From Sphingosinicella sp. YJ22 (GTDB lineage: Bacteria; Pseudomonadota; Alphaproteobacteria; Sphingomonadales; Sphingomonadaceae): 64,000 nucleotides of DNA. A program made the translations under genes and the position numbers. Below are positions 29,139-36,758 of this stretch, one piece after another. The stretch is from positions 21,291 through 85,290 of the forward strand of contig NZ_JAANPA010000007.1 in NCBI RefSeq assembly GCF_011320075.1, in the 5' to 3' direction. Every line of letters begins with the position of its first letter. The stretch's first letter is position 1. The notes beneath the pieces were generated by a model. The model was given only the letters and a program-made list of their open reading frames with translations. It was not told the origin of the DNA and searched no databases.

Positions 29139-29300
29139 TCAGGACGGGTTGGTGATCGCGTCCACGTTGGGGCCCGACGCGTCTTCGGCGCTGCCGGCGA
29201 CCATGCGCCGCACTTCGGGGCGCACCCAGGTCAGGCGCTCGGCGCTGTCCAAGGTTTCGGATTCAATCGCGGGAAGTTCATTCTCGTTGCGCGCGCCCAT
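29139..29300 (-). CDS. candidate RiPP (lasso-like) precursor peptide, 53 aa
   Basis: A 53-aa peptide with a strong GGAGGAA ribosome-binding site 4-5 nt before the ATG. It begins MGARNENELPAIESETLDSA, continues with LTWVRPEVRRMVAG, and ends in SGPNVDAITNPS. The W-x2-P-x-V segment (W25, P28, V30) resembles the YxxPxL leader motif read by PqqD-type recognition proteins in lasso clusters. It is the last gene of the strand carrying the nucleotidyltransferase, cyclase-like, PqqD-like, kinase and B2 genes. The C-terminal residue is Ser, the residue phosphorylated by HPrK-like lasso kinases of the paeninodin type. It lacks a Gly1 with an acidic residue at 7-9 and a Thr at -2, so the core boundary is unclear. 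Confidence 0.65.
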   Translation of the reverse strand: MGARNENELPAIESETLDSAERLTWVRPEVRRMVAGSAEDASGPNVDAITNPS

Positions 29301-29360
29301 GACTTCCTCCGAACGGTACAGTGCCGGCACCTTGGCGACTCGTTAACCGACTGTCAAACG

Positions 29361-30446
29361 TCAGTTGCGGACCAGAAACGACCGGACTTGCCGGCGCAGC
29401 TCGCTGAGCTTGTAGCGCGGGCCGGGAAGCAGGCCGAACTGGGTGAGGTGGATCCAGGCCGTGCCGAGCCACAGCCGGTCGAGCTCGGTCGCGGCGGCGC
29501 GGCCGGACATGCTGCGCATGGCGGCGGCGACGAGCCGGCGATTGGCGCGCTCCCCGCGCAGCTCCGCGACCAAGGCCGGCGGCAGCGGCGTCGCGAACAG
29601 GGTGTCGAGCAGCAACACGGCCAACGCCGCCGCACGGCCCCCGCCGAGCTCCTGCGAGCGGCGATAGAGCGCCGCGATCTCCTCCGGCGTGCAGCCCTCG
29701 AGCAAGGCGGCGAGATCGGCGATCCACTTGAGCCTGAACCAGGCGCTCGAGGCGCCGTGGACGGCGAGATAGGCGAACAATTCTTCCAGCCGCAGGGTGG
29801 GCAGGACGATTCCCTCGGCGACCCGTACTTTCTGGCGCGGCGAGCCGATGCCGACTCCGGCGAGCAGCATCGGATGGTCGGCGAGGGCGGTGTGGAGCTC
29901 GACATGAATGCCGCGTCCCGGGTGGCGCCACACCGATTCCTTGGCGTGCTGGTGCCATGCCGCGATCCGTTCCGGCGTCGCGGGCCCTAGCGGAACGACC
30001 ATCTCGTAGCCGTCCGCCTGGAGCAGCGACGCGGCGCCGGCGAGGTCGTCCGCGCCGACGAGGATGTCGATGTCCCAGCCCGCCTTGGGCACGATGCTGC
30101 CATAAGCGAGCGCGCTCAGGGTCAGTCCCTTGACGAACAGCAGGGGGATCGCCGCGGCGTCGAAGCGGGCGGCGAGGCGCGCGCATTCGGCGGCGGCGGC
30201 GAGATTGTCGCGGCCGATGCGGTCGGCCGCGGCCTGAAGCGCGCCCGCGACGTCCGCCGGGACCGTCACCCCGGCCTGGCGAAGCGCGCGCCACGCCAGG
30301 CCCTCGATGCGGTGGCGGCGGGCGATGCGCAGGAACAGCGGCCAGTCGATCGCCTGCTCGCGCAGCCAGCGATCCTGCTCCGGCGTGCGGCTCCAGCGGC
30401 AGCAGGCGATTGCATAACGGAATTCCGGCAGCAGCGGCTCAGGCAT
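29361..30446 (-). CDS. nucleotidyltransferase family protein (NTP_transf_5-like)
   Basis: A 361-aa protein of the uncharacterised nucleotidyltransferase family found in lasso and related RiPP loci. The polymerase-beta-like signature is LLFVKGLTLSALAYGSIVPKAGWDIDILVGADDL (about residues 105-140), with the metal-binding DIDIL. A downstream histidine-containing part reads IHVELHTALADHPML. The start overlaps the upstream Asn-synthase-like gene by 8 nt. The family resembles proteins that transfer a nucleotide to protein or peptide hydroxyls, but no activity can be read from the sequence. The candidate precursor follows after 60 nt. Confidence 0.8.
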   Translation of the reverse strand: MPEPLLPEFRYAIACCRWSRTPEQDRWLREQAIDWPLFLRIARRHRIEGLAWRALRQAGVTVPADVAGALQAAADRIGRDNLAAAAECARLAARFDAAAIPLLFVKGLTLSALAYGSIVPKAGWDIDILVGADDLAGAASLLQADGYEMVVPLGPATPERIAAWHQHAKESVWRHPGRGIHVELHTALADHPMLLAGVGIGSPRQKVRVAEGIVLPTLRLEELFAYLAVHGASSAWFRLKWIADLAALLEGCTPEEIAALYRRSQELGGGRAAALAVLLLDTLFATPLPPALVAELRGERANRRLVAAAMRSMSGRAAATELDRLWLGTAWIHLTQFGLLPGPRYKLSELRRQVRSFLVRN

Positions 30447-32364
30447 TCGAGCCGGCGGCCTTGCGGAGGAAATGGCCGCCGGACAGGCCGCGCAGCAAGG
30501 CGAGGCGGTAGCGGCTGGTGACCTTGTTGCTGTTCCAGCCGCCCTCAGGCCAGTCGTCGAGCAGCGCGCCGAGCTTGCCGGTCTCGAGGATCTCGGCCGC
30601 GCCGTCGACCGCGGCGATGCGCTCCGCCTCCAGCCGCGCCTCGTCGCGGGCGGCGGCGACGCCCTCGTGCCAGTCGACCGCCTGCAGGCCCTTGCGCCGT
30701 TCCTGAACCACCGCGGCCGGCAGCCGGTCGGCGAGCACGCGCCGGGCGAGCGAGCGGGGCAGGCCGTCCTTGAGAAACTGCTCGGCCGGGATCGAAAGGC
30801 AGAGTTCGAGGAGGCGCCGATCGGCGCTCGGATCGCGAACATCGATGCCCCAGCCGCCGAGATAGCCCTTGTTGTAATTGCCCATGTCGACTCGGCCGAT
30901 CACCCAGCGGCGGGTTCCGACGGGATCGCGGCGGGGGCGGTAGCTGAAGTCGAGCCCGGCCGCCGCAGCGTCGGCCTGAAGCGCCTGGGCGGTGGCGAGA
31001 TTGACCGCGCTATAGTCGCCGAGGCGGAAATGTTTGCCCATCCGCCGGTTGATCGACTGCCACAGCCAGCCCGGCATGAACGGGCCGATCGTGTGGGCGA
31101 GGGCGCTGCGCCGGCGGATGCCGTTGCCGGGCAGGCGGGCGATCTCGCGCGCGAGGCGCAGCCAGCGGCCGCCGGCGAGCAGCTCCGGCAGCAGCTCGAG
31201 CCCGGCATAGCTGAAGCTCATATTGCCCATCTGGCCGGTCAGCATGACCGGGAGCCGGCGCGCCTTGGCGGCGTCCATGATGCCGTCCATCCACACGCCG
31301 TTGCACAGGTTGAGCACCGGCCGCTCGAACAGGAAGAAATTGCGGTCGAGCGTGGCCAAGGGCGAACGGCCGTTGGTCCGGACGAGGACGTGCTCGATAT
31401 TCGGGTAGCGGGCGGCGACCGCTGCCGCGAGCGGCCCCTCGTCGCCGAAGCGGCCGTGTGGGATCGCCCCGTCATAGCCTTCGCGCGGCACCGCAGTGAA
31501 ACCGGCGACTTTGCCCGACGGCCCGAGCAGGCGTGCCGCCGTGGCTGCAACCGCACTGCTGTCGAGCCCGCCGCTGAGAGTCGCGCCGACACCCTGTTCG
31601 GCGCCGCGCAGCCGGACCGCGACGGCGCGGTCGAGAGCCGCGCGGACGGCCTCCTCATACTCCTCGTCGCGGCCGAGGCGGAGCGTGGTGGTGCCCGGCT
31701 GCCAGTAATGGCGGGTCGAGAGGCCGTCGCGGGTGACGATGCAGATCGCCCCGGCCGGCACGCGCTCGACGCCGGCGAAGAAGGTGCGGGTGCCGCCTTC
31801 GGGCATCAGCGCGAGGAAGCGGGCGAGCATGTCGCGGTCCGGCGCGGGCGGCACCTCGGGGAGCGCGTGGAGGCCCTTGGGCATCGAGGCGAAGGCGACG
31901 AAGTCCGAGCCGCGGTGAAAATGGAGCGGCCGCTGGCCCATGAAGTCGCGGGCCAGCACCAGCCGTTGCCGCCCCGAATCCCACAGGGCGAAGGCGAAGT
32001 CGCCATCGAGCCGGTCCACCGCCTCCTCGTCCCAGCGGTCGAGCGCTGCCATCAGGATCGCGGAGTCGGCCAGCCCGCTCGGCTCGGCGATGCCGAGCGC
32101 GTCGGCGAGCTCGTCGCGATTGTCGAGACGGACGTCGGCGACAAGGACTCGGCGTCCCTCCGCGCTGACCATCGGCGCGCGGTCGAAGCGCTCCTCGGGA
32201 AGCTGGCGGAACAGCCGACGGCCGAGCGCGATCTCGCGGTCGCCCCATGTCGCGGCGGACTTGGGGTCGGGCGCATAGACCTGCTGCGCCTGGAGCATTC
32301 GCTCGCAGGTGCGGCCGGCGTCAGGCCGGCCGGACAAGCTCCAATAGCCGGCGAGCGCGGTCAC
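30439..32364 (-). CDS. asparagine-synthase-like lasso cyclase (C protein)
   Basis: A 641-aa class II asparagine-synthetase homologue. The N-terminal Ntn-type domain lacks the catalytic Cys2 (it starts V/M-T-A-L-A-G-Y), so no glutaminase activity is expected, as in lasso cyclases such as McjC. The C-terminal ATP-pyrophosphatase domain has the PPi loop SGGLDSS at 264-270. In lasso pathways this enzyme adenylates the ring Asp/Glu side chain and closes the macrolactam. The GTG at 32364 overlaps the PqqD-like stop by 4 nt (GTGA). Genome context, not sequence alone, supports cyclase over asparagine synthetase. Confidence 0.85.
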   Translation of the reverse strand: MTALAGYWSLSGRPDAGRTCERMLQAQQVYAPDPKSAATWGDREIALGRRLFRQLPEERFDRAPMVSAEGRRVLVADVRLDNRDELADALGIAEPSGLADSAILMAALDRWDEEAVDRLDGDFAFALWDSGRQRLVLARDFMGQRPLHFHRGSDFVAFASMPKGLHALPEVPPAPDRDMLARFLALMPEGGTRTFFAGVERVPAGAICIVTRDGLSTRHYWQPGTTTLRLGRDEEYEEAVRAALDRAVAVRLRGAEQGVGATLSGGLDSSAVAATAARLLGPSGKVAGFTAVPREGYDGAIPHGRFGDEGPLAAAVAARYPNIEHVLVRTNGRSPLATLDRNFFLFERPVLNLCNGVWMDGIMDAAKARRLPVMLTGQMGNMSFSYAGLELLPELLAGGRWLRLAREIARLPGNGIRRRSALAHTIGPFMPGWLWQSINRRMGKHFRLGDYSAVNLATAQALQADAAAAGLDFSYRPRRDPVGTRRWVIGRVDMGNYNKGYLGGWGIDVRDPSADRRLLELCLSIPAEQFLKDGLPRSLARRVLADRLPAAVVQERRKGLQAVDWHEGVAAARDEARLEAERIAAVDGAAEILETGKLGALLDDWPEGGWNSNKVTSRYRLALLRGLSGGHFLRKAAGSNA

Positions 32365-32642
32365 GGGGGCGAGTCGTCGATGCTGACCAGCCCGTCCTGC
32401 TCGAGCGTGCGGAGAAGCCCGCGCAGGTCCCGCTCGCAAGTCTCGGCATCGACGTCATATTGGAGCAGGAGCGCATCGCGCAGCGCGCTGAGGCGGGTGG
32501 GCTGCGCGATCATCTTCCACACCCGCGTGGCGGTGCCGTTGAACCCGTAGCAGGTGCCTTGCTCGACATGGAGGCCGAGCAGCTCGCCGTCGAGCTCCGC
32601 CTCGCTGAGGGCGGCACGGCGGGCCACGATCCAATCCGACAT
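32361..32642 (-). CDS. PqqD-like RiPP recognition protein (lasso B1)
   Basis: A 93-aa PqqD-family protein (DELLGLHVEQGTCYGFNGTATRVWKMI, then LRDALLLQYDVDAETCERDL), the winged-helix fold of RiPP recognition elements. In lasso systems the stand-alone B1 protein binds the leader's YxxP motif and presents the precursor to the B2 protease. The ATG at 32642 follows GGGGGAACGG; an upstream ATG would add 21 poorly conserved residues. It is translationally coupled to the cyclase-like gene. Confidence 0.85.
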   Translation of the reverse strand: MSDWIVARRAALSEAELDGELLGLHVEQGTCYGFNGTATRVWKMIAQPTRLSALRDALLLQYDVDAETCERDLRGLLRTLEQDGLVSIDDSPP

Positions 32643-32701
32643 TCCGTTCCCCCACTGAACGCTCACATTCGGCGCACTGTGCACGCGCTCGGGCAGCGGT
32701 T

Positions 32702-33628
32702 TCAACCGGTTATGGCCGTCCGAGCCAAGGCGTTGGGTGACGCGCCGAGCAAGGCCTCGGCATGATCGCGAAGGCGTGCGGCGTCTTCGTCATAATGGTC
32801 GCGGCCCCAGCGGCGCACGGCGCGGAACAGCGGCACCTGGCGGGCGAGGGTGATACAGGACCGAAGGTGCTGCTCGCTGCGCCCGAGCAAGGGCACGAAG
32901 CCGCCGCGATAGGTATTGGCGATCAGCGCCTCGGACGCGTCGATGCCGGTGAGGCGGGAGATTCCGTGCGTCTCGCCTTCGGCGGCCTCGGCGAGCAGGT
33001 AGCAGGCGCCGAGCGGCAAGGCCTGCCCTTGGGCGGCGGCGGGAACGTCGAACTTGTCCTGGCCGGCGAACGAGCGCGGATAGGCGCCGCCGTCGAGTCC
33101 GGCCGCCTCGAGCGCATCCTGCCACATGCGCAGTCGCGGTACGCCGGGGAGGGCGAGTGGCGGATCAGTCGGCGCGATCGCCGCGACGTCGTCGGCGAGG
33201 ATGGCATGGCCGTGGCGCTGGAACCAATGGGCGAGCGTCGACTTGCCGGCGCCGGAGCGTCCCACGAAGGCCACGGCGCGGCCGGCGATCTCGACGCAAT
33301 TGGCGTGGAGCGGCAGCAGGCCGCGCTGGTGGAGCAGCGCTCCGAAGGCCGAGCCGAGCAGATAGACGCGAAGCTCCCGCTCGCCGGCGTCGGGGGCGGG
33401 GTCGATGACGATGCTGTCGCCGCCGCTGACCAGGAAGCGGCCGACCTTGGGAACCTGGAGCGCCAGCGCCCCTTCGTCGGTGATGCGGAGATGGCCGTCC
33501 TGCGCCGGCACCGGGCCGTAGCGGACCTCGACTCGCGGCGCATCGTCTGCCGCGCCCGGCAGGCCGGGCAGCGGCAGCTCCGAATGGACGGCGAGCCCGA
33601 ACAGGGCGCGCGGCGGCGCCCGGGTCAA
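32702..33628 (-). CDS. HPr-kinase-like protein, candidate lasso peptide kinase
   Basis: A 308-aa protein with the C-terminal HPr kinase/phosphorylase fold. The P-loop GRSGAGKS lies at 123-130, the catalytic-type H108 in PLHANCVEI, and D146-D147 in HAILADDVAAI, matching HprK order (H, P-loop, DD). There is no PTS/HPr gene nearby. Such kinases in paeninodin-type lasso loci phosphorylate the C-terminal Ser of the precursor, and the candidate precursor here ends in Ser. The start is a TTG at 33628 overlapping the B2 stop (TTGA), the only start that preserves the N-terminal FGLAVHSELPLPGLP. Confidence 0.8.
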   Translation of the reverse strand: MTRAPPRALFGLAVHSELPLPGLPGAADDAPRVEVRYGPVPAQDGHLRITDEGALALQVPKVGRFLVSGGDSIVIDPAPDAGERELRVYLLGSAFGALLHQRGLLPLHANCVEIAGRAVAFVGRSGAGKSTLAHWFQRHGHAILADDVAAIAPTDPPLALPGVPRLRMWQDALEAAGLDGGAYPRSFAGQDKFDVPAAAQGQALPLGACYLLAEAAEGETHGISRLTGIDASEALIANTYRGGFVPLLGRSEQHLRSCITLARQVPLFRAVRRWGRDHYDEDAARLRDHAEALLGASPNALARTAITG

Positions 33629-34065
33629 TCCGCGGCCTCGTTCGAGAAGGTGGCGACGCAGGCGAATTGCGCGGCATTCTCGCCGCCGATCAGCACCTCG
33701 CCGCCAACGCTGAGCCAGACATGGGCGTTGAGCGCGCCATCGTTCGCCGCACCGATGCCGTAGTGAAGCGTCGACGGGATGCCGCGCCGGCGCAGCATCG
33801 CGCGCAGGCACAGAGCGGATTCGAAGCATTTGGCGCGCCATGGCACCTTGGCGCGGGCGATCTCGACCATCCGTGCGAGGCGGCGGGGCTCGGCGCCGCC
33901 GCGCCGCCGGCGCACCCTGCGGCGCCCTTCGACGACACGCGCGAAGGACAGGAAGCGTACGGCGAGCGCGGCCGGAAGGAGATTGACGATCGCCTCGAGC
34001 ACCAGCAGCCGGTTGGCGATGCCGCGGGCCCGGGAAGAGCGCAGGGGCGGTGCCGACGACGTCAT
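33625..34065 (-). CDS. lasso peptide biosynthesis B2 (transglutaminase-like leader protease)
   Basis: A 146-aa protein matching stand-alone lasso B2 proteins: an N-terminal hydrophobic/basic part (LLVLEAIVNLLPAALAVRFL), the catalytic Cys80 in PWRAKCFESALCLRAMLRRRG, and His115 in NAHVWLSVGGEVLIGG. B2 removes the leader before macrolactam closure. It is the first gene of the five-gene biosynthetic strand and divergent from the ABC exporter, with 84 nt between the starts. The whole gene is consistent with the family except that the third catalytic residue after the His is not obvious. Confidence 0.85.
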   Translation of the reverse strand: MTSSAPPLRSSRARGIANRLLVLEAIVNLLPAALAVRFLSFARVVEGRRRVRRRRGGAEPRRLARMVEIARAKVPWRAKCFESALCLRAMLRRRGIPSTLHYGIGAANDGALNAHVWLSVGGEVLIGGENAAQFACVATFSNEAAD

Positions 34066-34149
34066 GGCCGGAGCTTAGCCCTTCTGCGCCTGCGCGCAAC
34101 GTGCGCGGCGGCTTGGCGGCGACGCAGCGCGTCCCTAGGGTTTGCCGCA

Positions 34150-35871
34150 ATGACCCGGCGGGCCCTTTTTGCGAGACTCTATGCGGCAATGAGCCCGGCG
34201 CGGCGGCGGCAGTTCATCCTGCTGCTCGTCGCCACGACAGTGTGCGCGGCGGCGGAGGCGTTCGCGATCGGCGCCGCCTTGCCTTTTCTCGCCCTCCTCG
34301 CCGATCCCGCCGGGGCGGCGCTGCCGGTGGAGGTGCGCGAGCGGCTGGCGTCCGTGGGGCCTCCGATCGCCAGCGCCGCATTGCTGCTCGCGGGGGCGAC
34401 GCTGCTGCTTGTGGTGCTCCGCCTGACCCTGTTGTGGCGGCAGCAGAAGTTCGCCATGGGTTATGGTCGGGAGCTCGCCGGGCTGGTCTTCGGCCGGATG
34501 CTGCGCCAGCCCTATCTCGCTTATTTGAGCCGCAACAGCAGCGAGATGCTCGCCGGCATGGAGAAGGTCGAGCGGCTGGTCGGGACGCTCATCTACCCAG
34601 CGATCCAGGGCTTCGTCGCCGCGGTGCTCGCGCTGTTCGTGATGACCGCTCTGCTGCTCGTCGATGCGGTCGCGGCGAGCATCGCTGCGGTCGCCACCGC
34701 CGCGGCCTATGCGGCGGTCAGCCTGCTCGTGCGCCGCCGGCTCGAAGCGAACAGCCGCGTAGTCTCGGCGTCGATCACCGCGCGCGCGCGCACCGTCCGG
34801 GAGGCGCTCGGAGGAATCCGCGACATCCTGCTCGACGGCTCGCAGGCGCTGCACCAGGCCAAATATGACGCGTTCGAAGTCCGCAACCGCCGCGCCCAGG
34901 CGGAGAATGTGTTCCTGGGGCAAGCGCCGCGCTACGCGGTCGAAGCCGTCGCCGTCATCGTCATGGCCGGCGTGGCGCTGCTGGTGAGCCGCGGCGCGGG
35001 CGGCATCGCCGAGGCGATTCCGGTGCTCGGCGCGCTTGCGCTCGGCGCCCAGCGGCTGCTTCCTCTGCTCCAGCAGGTGTGGGCCGGCTACAGCCAGGTC
35101 TCCGCCCAGCACCAGTCGCTGCACGATGTCGCCATGCTGATGGAATTGCCGATCGAGCGGGAGGACGGGCCGCGGCCGGCGCCGCTGCCGCTCCGCCAGG
35201 AGATCCGCTTCGACCGCCTCAGCTTCGCCTATCGGCCGGACCGGCCGGTCGTCCGCGATCTCGACTGCACCATCGAAGCGGGCGAGTGGGTCGGCCTTGC
35301 CGGGCCGACCGGCAGCGGCAAGAGCACGTTCGTCGACCTGCTGATGGGCCTGATCGAGCCCGACGGCGGCCGAATCCTGATCGACGGCCAGCCGTTGACG
35401 CGCGAGCTACGGCGGGCGTGGCAGGCGAATATCGCCCACGTCCCGCAATTCATCTATCTCGCCGACGACAGCATCGCCGCTAACGTGACGCTCGGCCAGG
35501 ATGCGGACGCGGTCGACCGGGCGCGGCTCGACCAGGCGGTGCGCGCCGCCCAGCTCGACAGCTTCGTCGAGTCGCTTCCGGACGGGCTCGACAGCCGGGT
35601 CGGCGAGCGCGGGGTCCAGCTCTCGGGCGGCCAGCGCCAGCGCATCGGCCTCGCTCGCGCGCTCTACAAGCAGGCGGGCGTGCTGGTGCTCGACGAGGCG
35701 ACCAATGCTCTCGACGAGGCCACCGAGACGGCCGTGCTGGCGGCGATCCGCGCGCTCTACGGCCAGGTCACCGTGATCATGGTCGCTCACCGGCCGTCCG
35801 TGCTGGCGCGGTGCGACCGGGTGATCAGTCTCGAGCCCGTCCAGGAACCGGCGGCGGCCCTGCGCGCCTAG
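34150..35871 (+). CDS. ABC transporter, fused permease and ATPase (RiPP exporter D type)
   Basis: A 573-aa half-transporter. The transmembrane domain (about residues 15-320) has a first hydrophobic segment RRQFILLLVATTVCAAAEAF. The ATPase domain (about 345-565) has Walker A GPTGSGKS, signature LSGGQRQRIGLARAL and Walker B VLVLDEATNALD, with switch His in VAHRPS. Homodimers of this type export lasso peptides or lipid-linked products. It is divergent from the B2 gene and is probably the RiPP exporter; it also heads the glycosyltransferase genes, so flipping of a glycan intermediate is the alternative. The ATG at 34150 has AGGG upstream. Confidence 0.85.
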   Translation: MTRRALFARLYAAMSPARRRQFILLLVATTVCAAAEAFAIGAALPFLALLADPAGAALPVEVRERLASVGPPIASAALLLAGATLLLVVLRLTLLWRQQKFAMGYGRELAGLVFGRMLRQPYLAYLSRNSSEMLAGMEKVERLVGTLIYPAIQGFVAAVLALFVMTALLLVDAVAASIAAVATAAAYAAVSLLVRRRLEANSRVVSASITARARTVREALGGIRDILLDGSQALHQAKYDAFEVRNRRAQAENVFLGQAPRYAVEAVAVIVMAGVALLVSRGAGGIAEAIPVLGALALGAQRLLPLLQQVWAGYSQVSAQHQSLHDVAMLMELPIEREDGPRPAPLPLRQEIRFDRLSFAYRPDRPVVRDLDCTIEAGEWVGLAGPTGSGKSTFVDLLMGLIEPDGGRILIDGQPLTRELRRAWQANIAHVPQFIYLADDSIAANVTLGQDADAVDRARLDQAVRAAQLDSFVESLPDGLDSRVGERGVQLSGGQRQRIGLARALYKQAGVLVLDEATNALDEATETAVLAAIRALYGQVTVIMVAHRPSVLARCDRVISLEPVQEPAAALRA

Positions 35872-35987
35872 GCCCAGCATCCGCGAGTGGCAGTTCGATC
35901 CGCGCCCTGCTAGGGCAGCGGCGTGGTGCTGAGGTTTTGCGTTATCGTGAATTCGAATGGCTTGCGGAGTGCCGCGGGGGTGCCGCG

Positions 35988-36758
35988 GTGACGGTCGAAT
36001 GTGCGTCCTTGTGGATCGGCGCGTCGCTCGGCCCGATCGAGCGCGCCTGCCTGCGCTCGGTGCTTCGCCAGGGGCACCGTCTCAGCCTCTATTGCTATGA
36101 GAAGCCGGCAGGAGTGCCGGCGGGCGTCACCCTGCGCGACGCGGGGCAGATCCTGCCGCGCAGCAGCATCATTCGCCATCACAGCGGCAGCGTCTCGCTA
36201 TTCTCCAACCGCTTCCGCTACGAGCTGCAGCGCCGCGGCCTCGGCACCTGGCTCGATTGCGACGCCTATCTCGTCCGGCCGCTCGACGGCGCCAGCGACT
36301 ATCTGATCGGCGAATATGAGCCGGGCCGAGTCTCGACGGGCGTGCTGCGCCTGCCGCAGGAATCGCCGCTCATCCAGCCCCTGCTGGAGATTTTCGAGGA
36401 AAAGAAGGTCATGCCGTGGCTGCCGCGGCGCTCGCGCCTGGCAGCGCGATGGCGCCTGATGACCACCGGCCGAGTCGACCTGGCCAAGCTGCCCTGGGGG
36501 AGCGCCGGCCCGGTGGCGTTGACCTACCTGGCCCATTCCCACGGGCTGGCGAACGTCGCGGTGCCGCAGGACGTCCTCTACCCGGTGCCCTGGCAGCAAG
36601 CGGACTGGATCCTTCAACCGGGCCGTGGGATCGAGGACGTCATCACCCCGCGGACGGTCTCGGTCCATTTCTGGAACGAGCGGATCAAGAGTTTCAAGCA
36701 CCGGCCCGCGCCTCCGGGCAGCGTCCTCGCGCGCCTACACCAGGAGGGCCGCGCGTGA
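35988..36758 (+). CDS. glycosyltransferase with DXD sugar-transferase motif (GT32-like)
   Basis: About 256 aa. The N-terminal LWIGASLGPIERACLRSVLRQGH, followed by RFRYELQRRGLGTWLDCDAYLVRPL with a DCD (DxD) metal/nucleotide-sugar motif, and HFWNERIKSF near the end, resemble capsular or alpha-1,4-glycosyltransferases of the GT32/Gb3-synthase type. The GTG at 35988 is chosen as the nearest start before the conserved N-terminus; no clear ribosome-binding site was seen and other GTG codons lie just upstream. It overlaps the next glycosyltransferase by 4 nt. The acceptor is unknown. Confidence 0.7.
   Translation: MTVECASLWIGASLGPIERACLRSVLRQGHRLSLYCYEKPAGVPAGVTLRDAGQILPRSSIIRHHSGSVSLFSNRFRYELQRRGLGTWLDCDAYLVRPLDGASDYLIGEYEPGRVSTGVLRLPQESPLIQPLLEIFEEKKVMPWLPRRSRLAARWRLMTTGRVDLAKLPWGSAGPVALTYLAHSHGLANVAVPQDVLYPVPWQQADWILQPGRGIEDVITPRTVSVHFWNERIKSFKHRPAPPGSVLARLHQEGRA

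Noticed and set aside
30439..32364. Housekeeping asparagine synthetase (asnB)
   Set aside because: The catalytic N-terminal Cys is missing and the gene is embedded between PqqD-like and nucleotidyltransferase genes, which fits a RiPP cyclase.
32702..33628. HPr kinase of a PTS regulatory system
   Set aside because: No HPr, EI or EIIA gene nearby, the N-terminal half does not resemble HprK, and it is coupled to a B2 protease gene.
32708..33763. Plus-strand open frame opposite the kinase gene
   Set aside because: No conserved motif; it is complementary to the kinase and B2 genes, which have clear catalytic residues.
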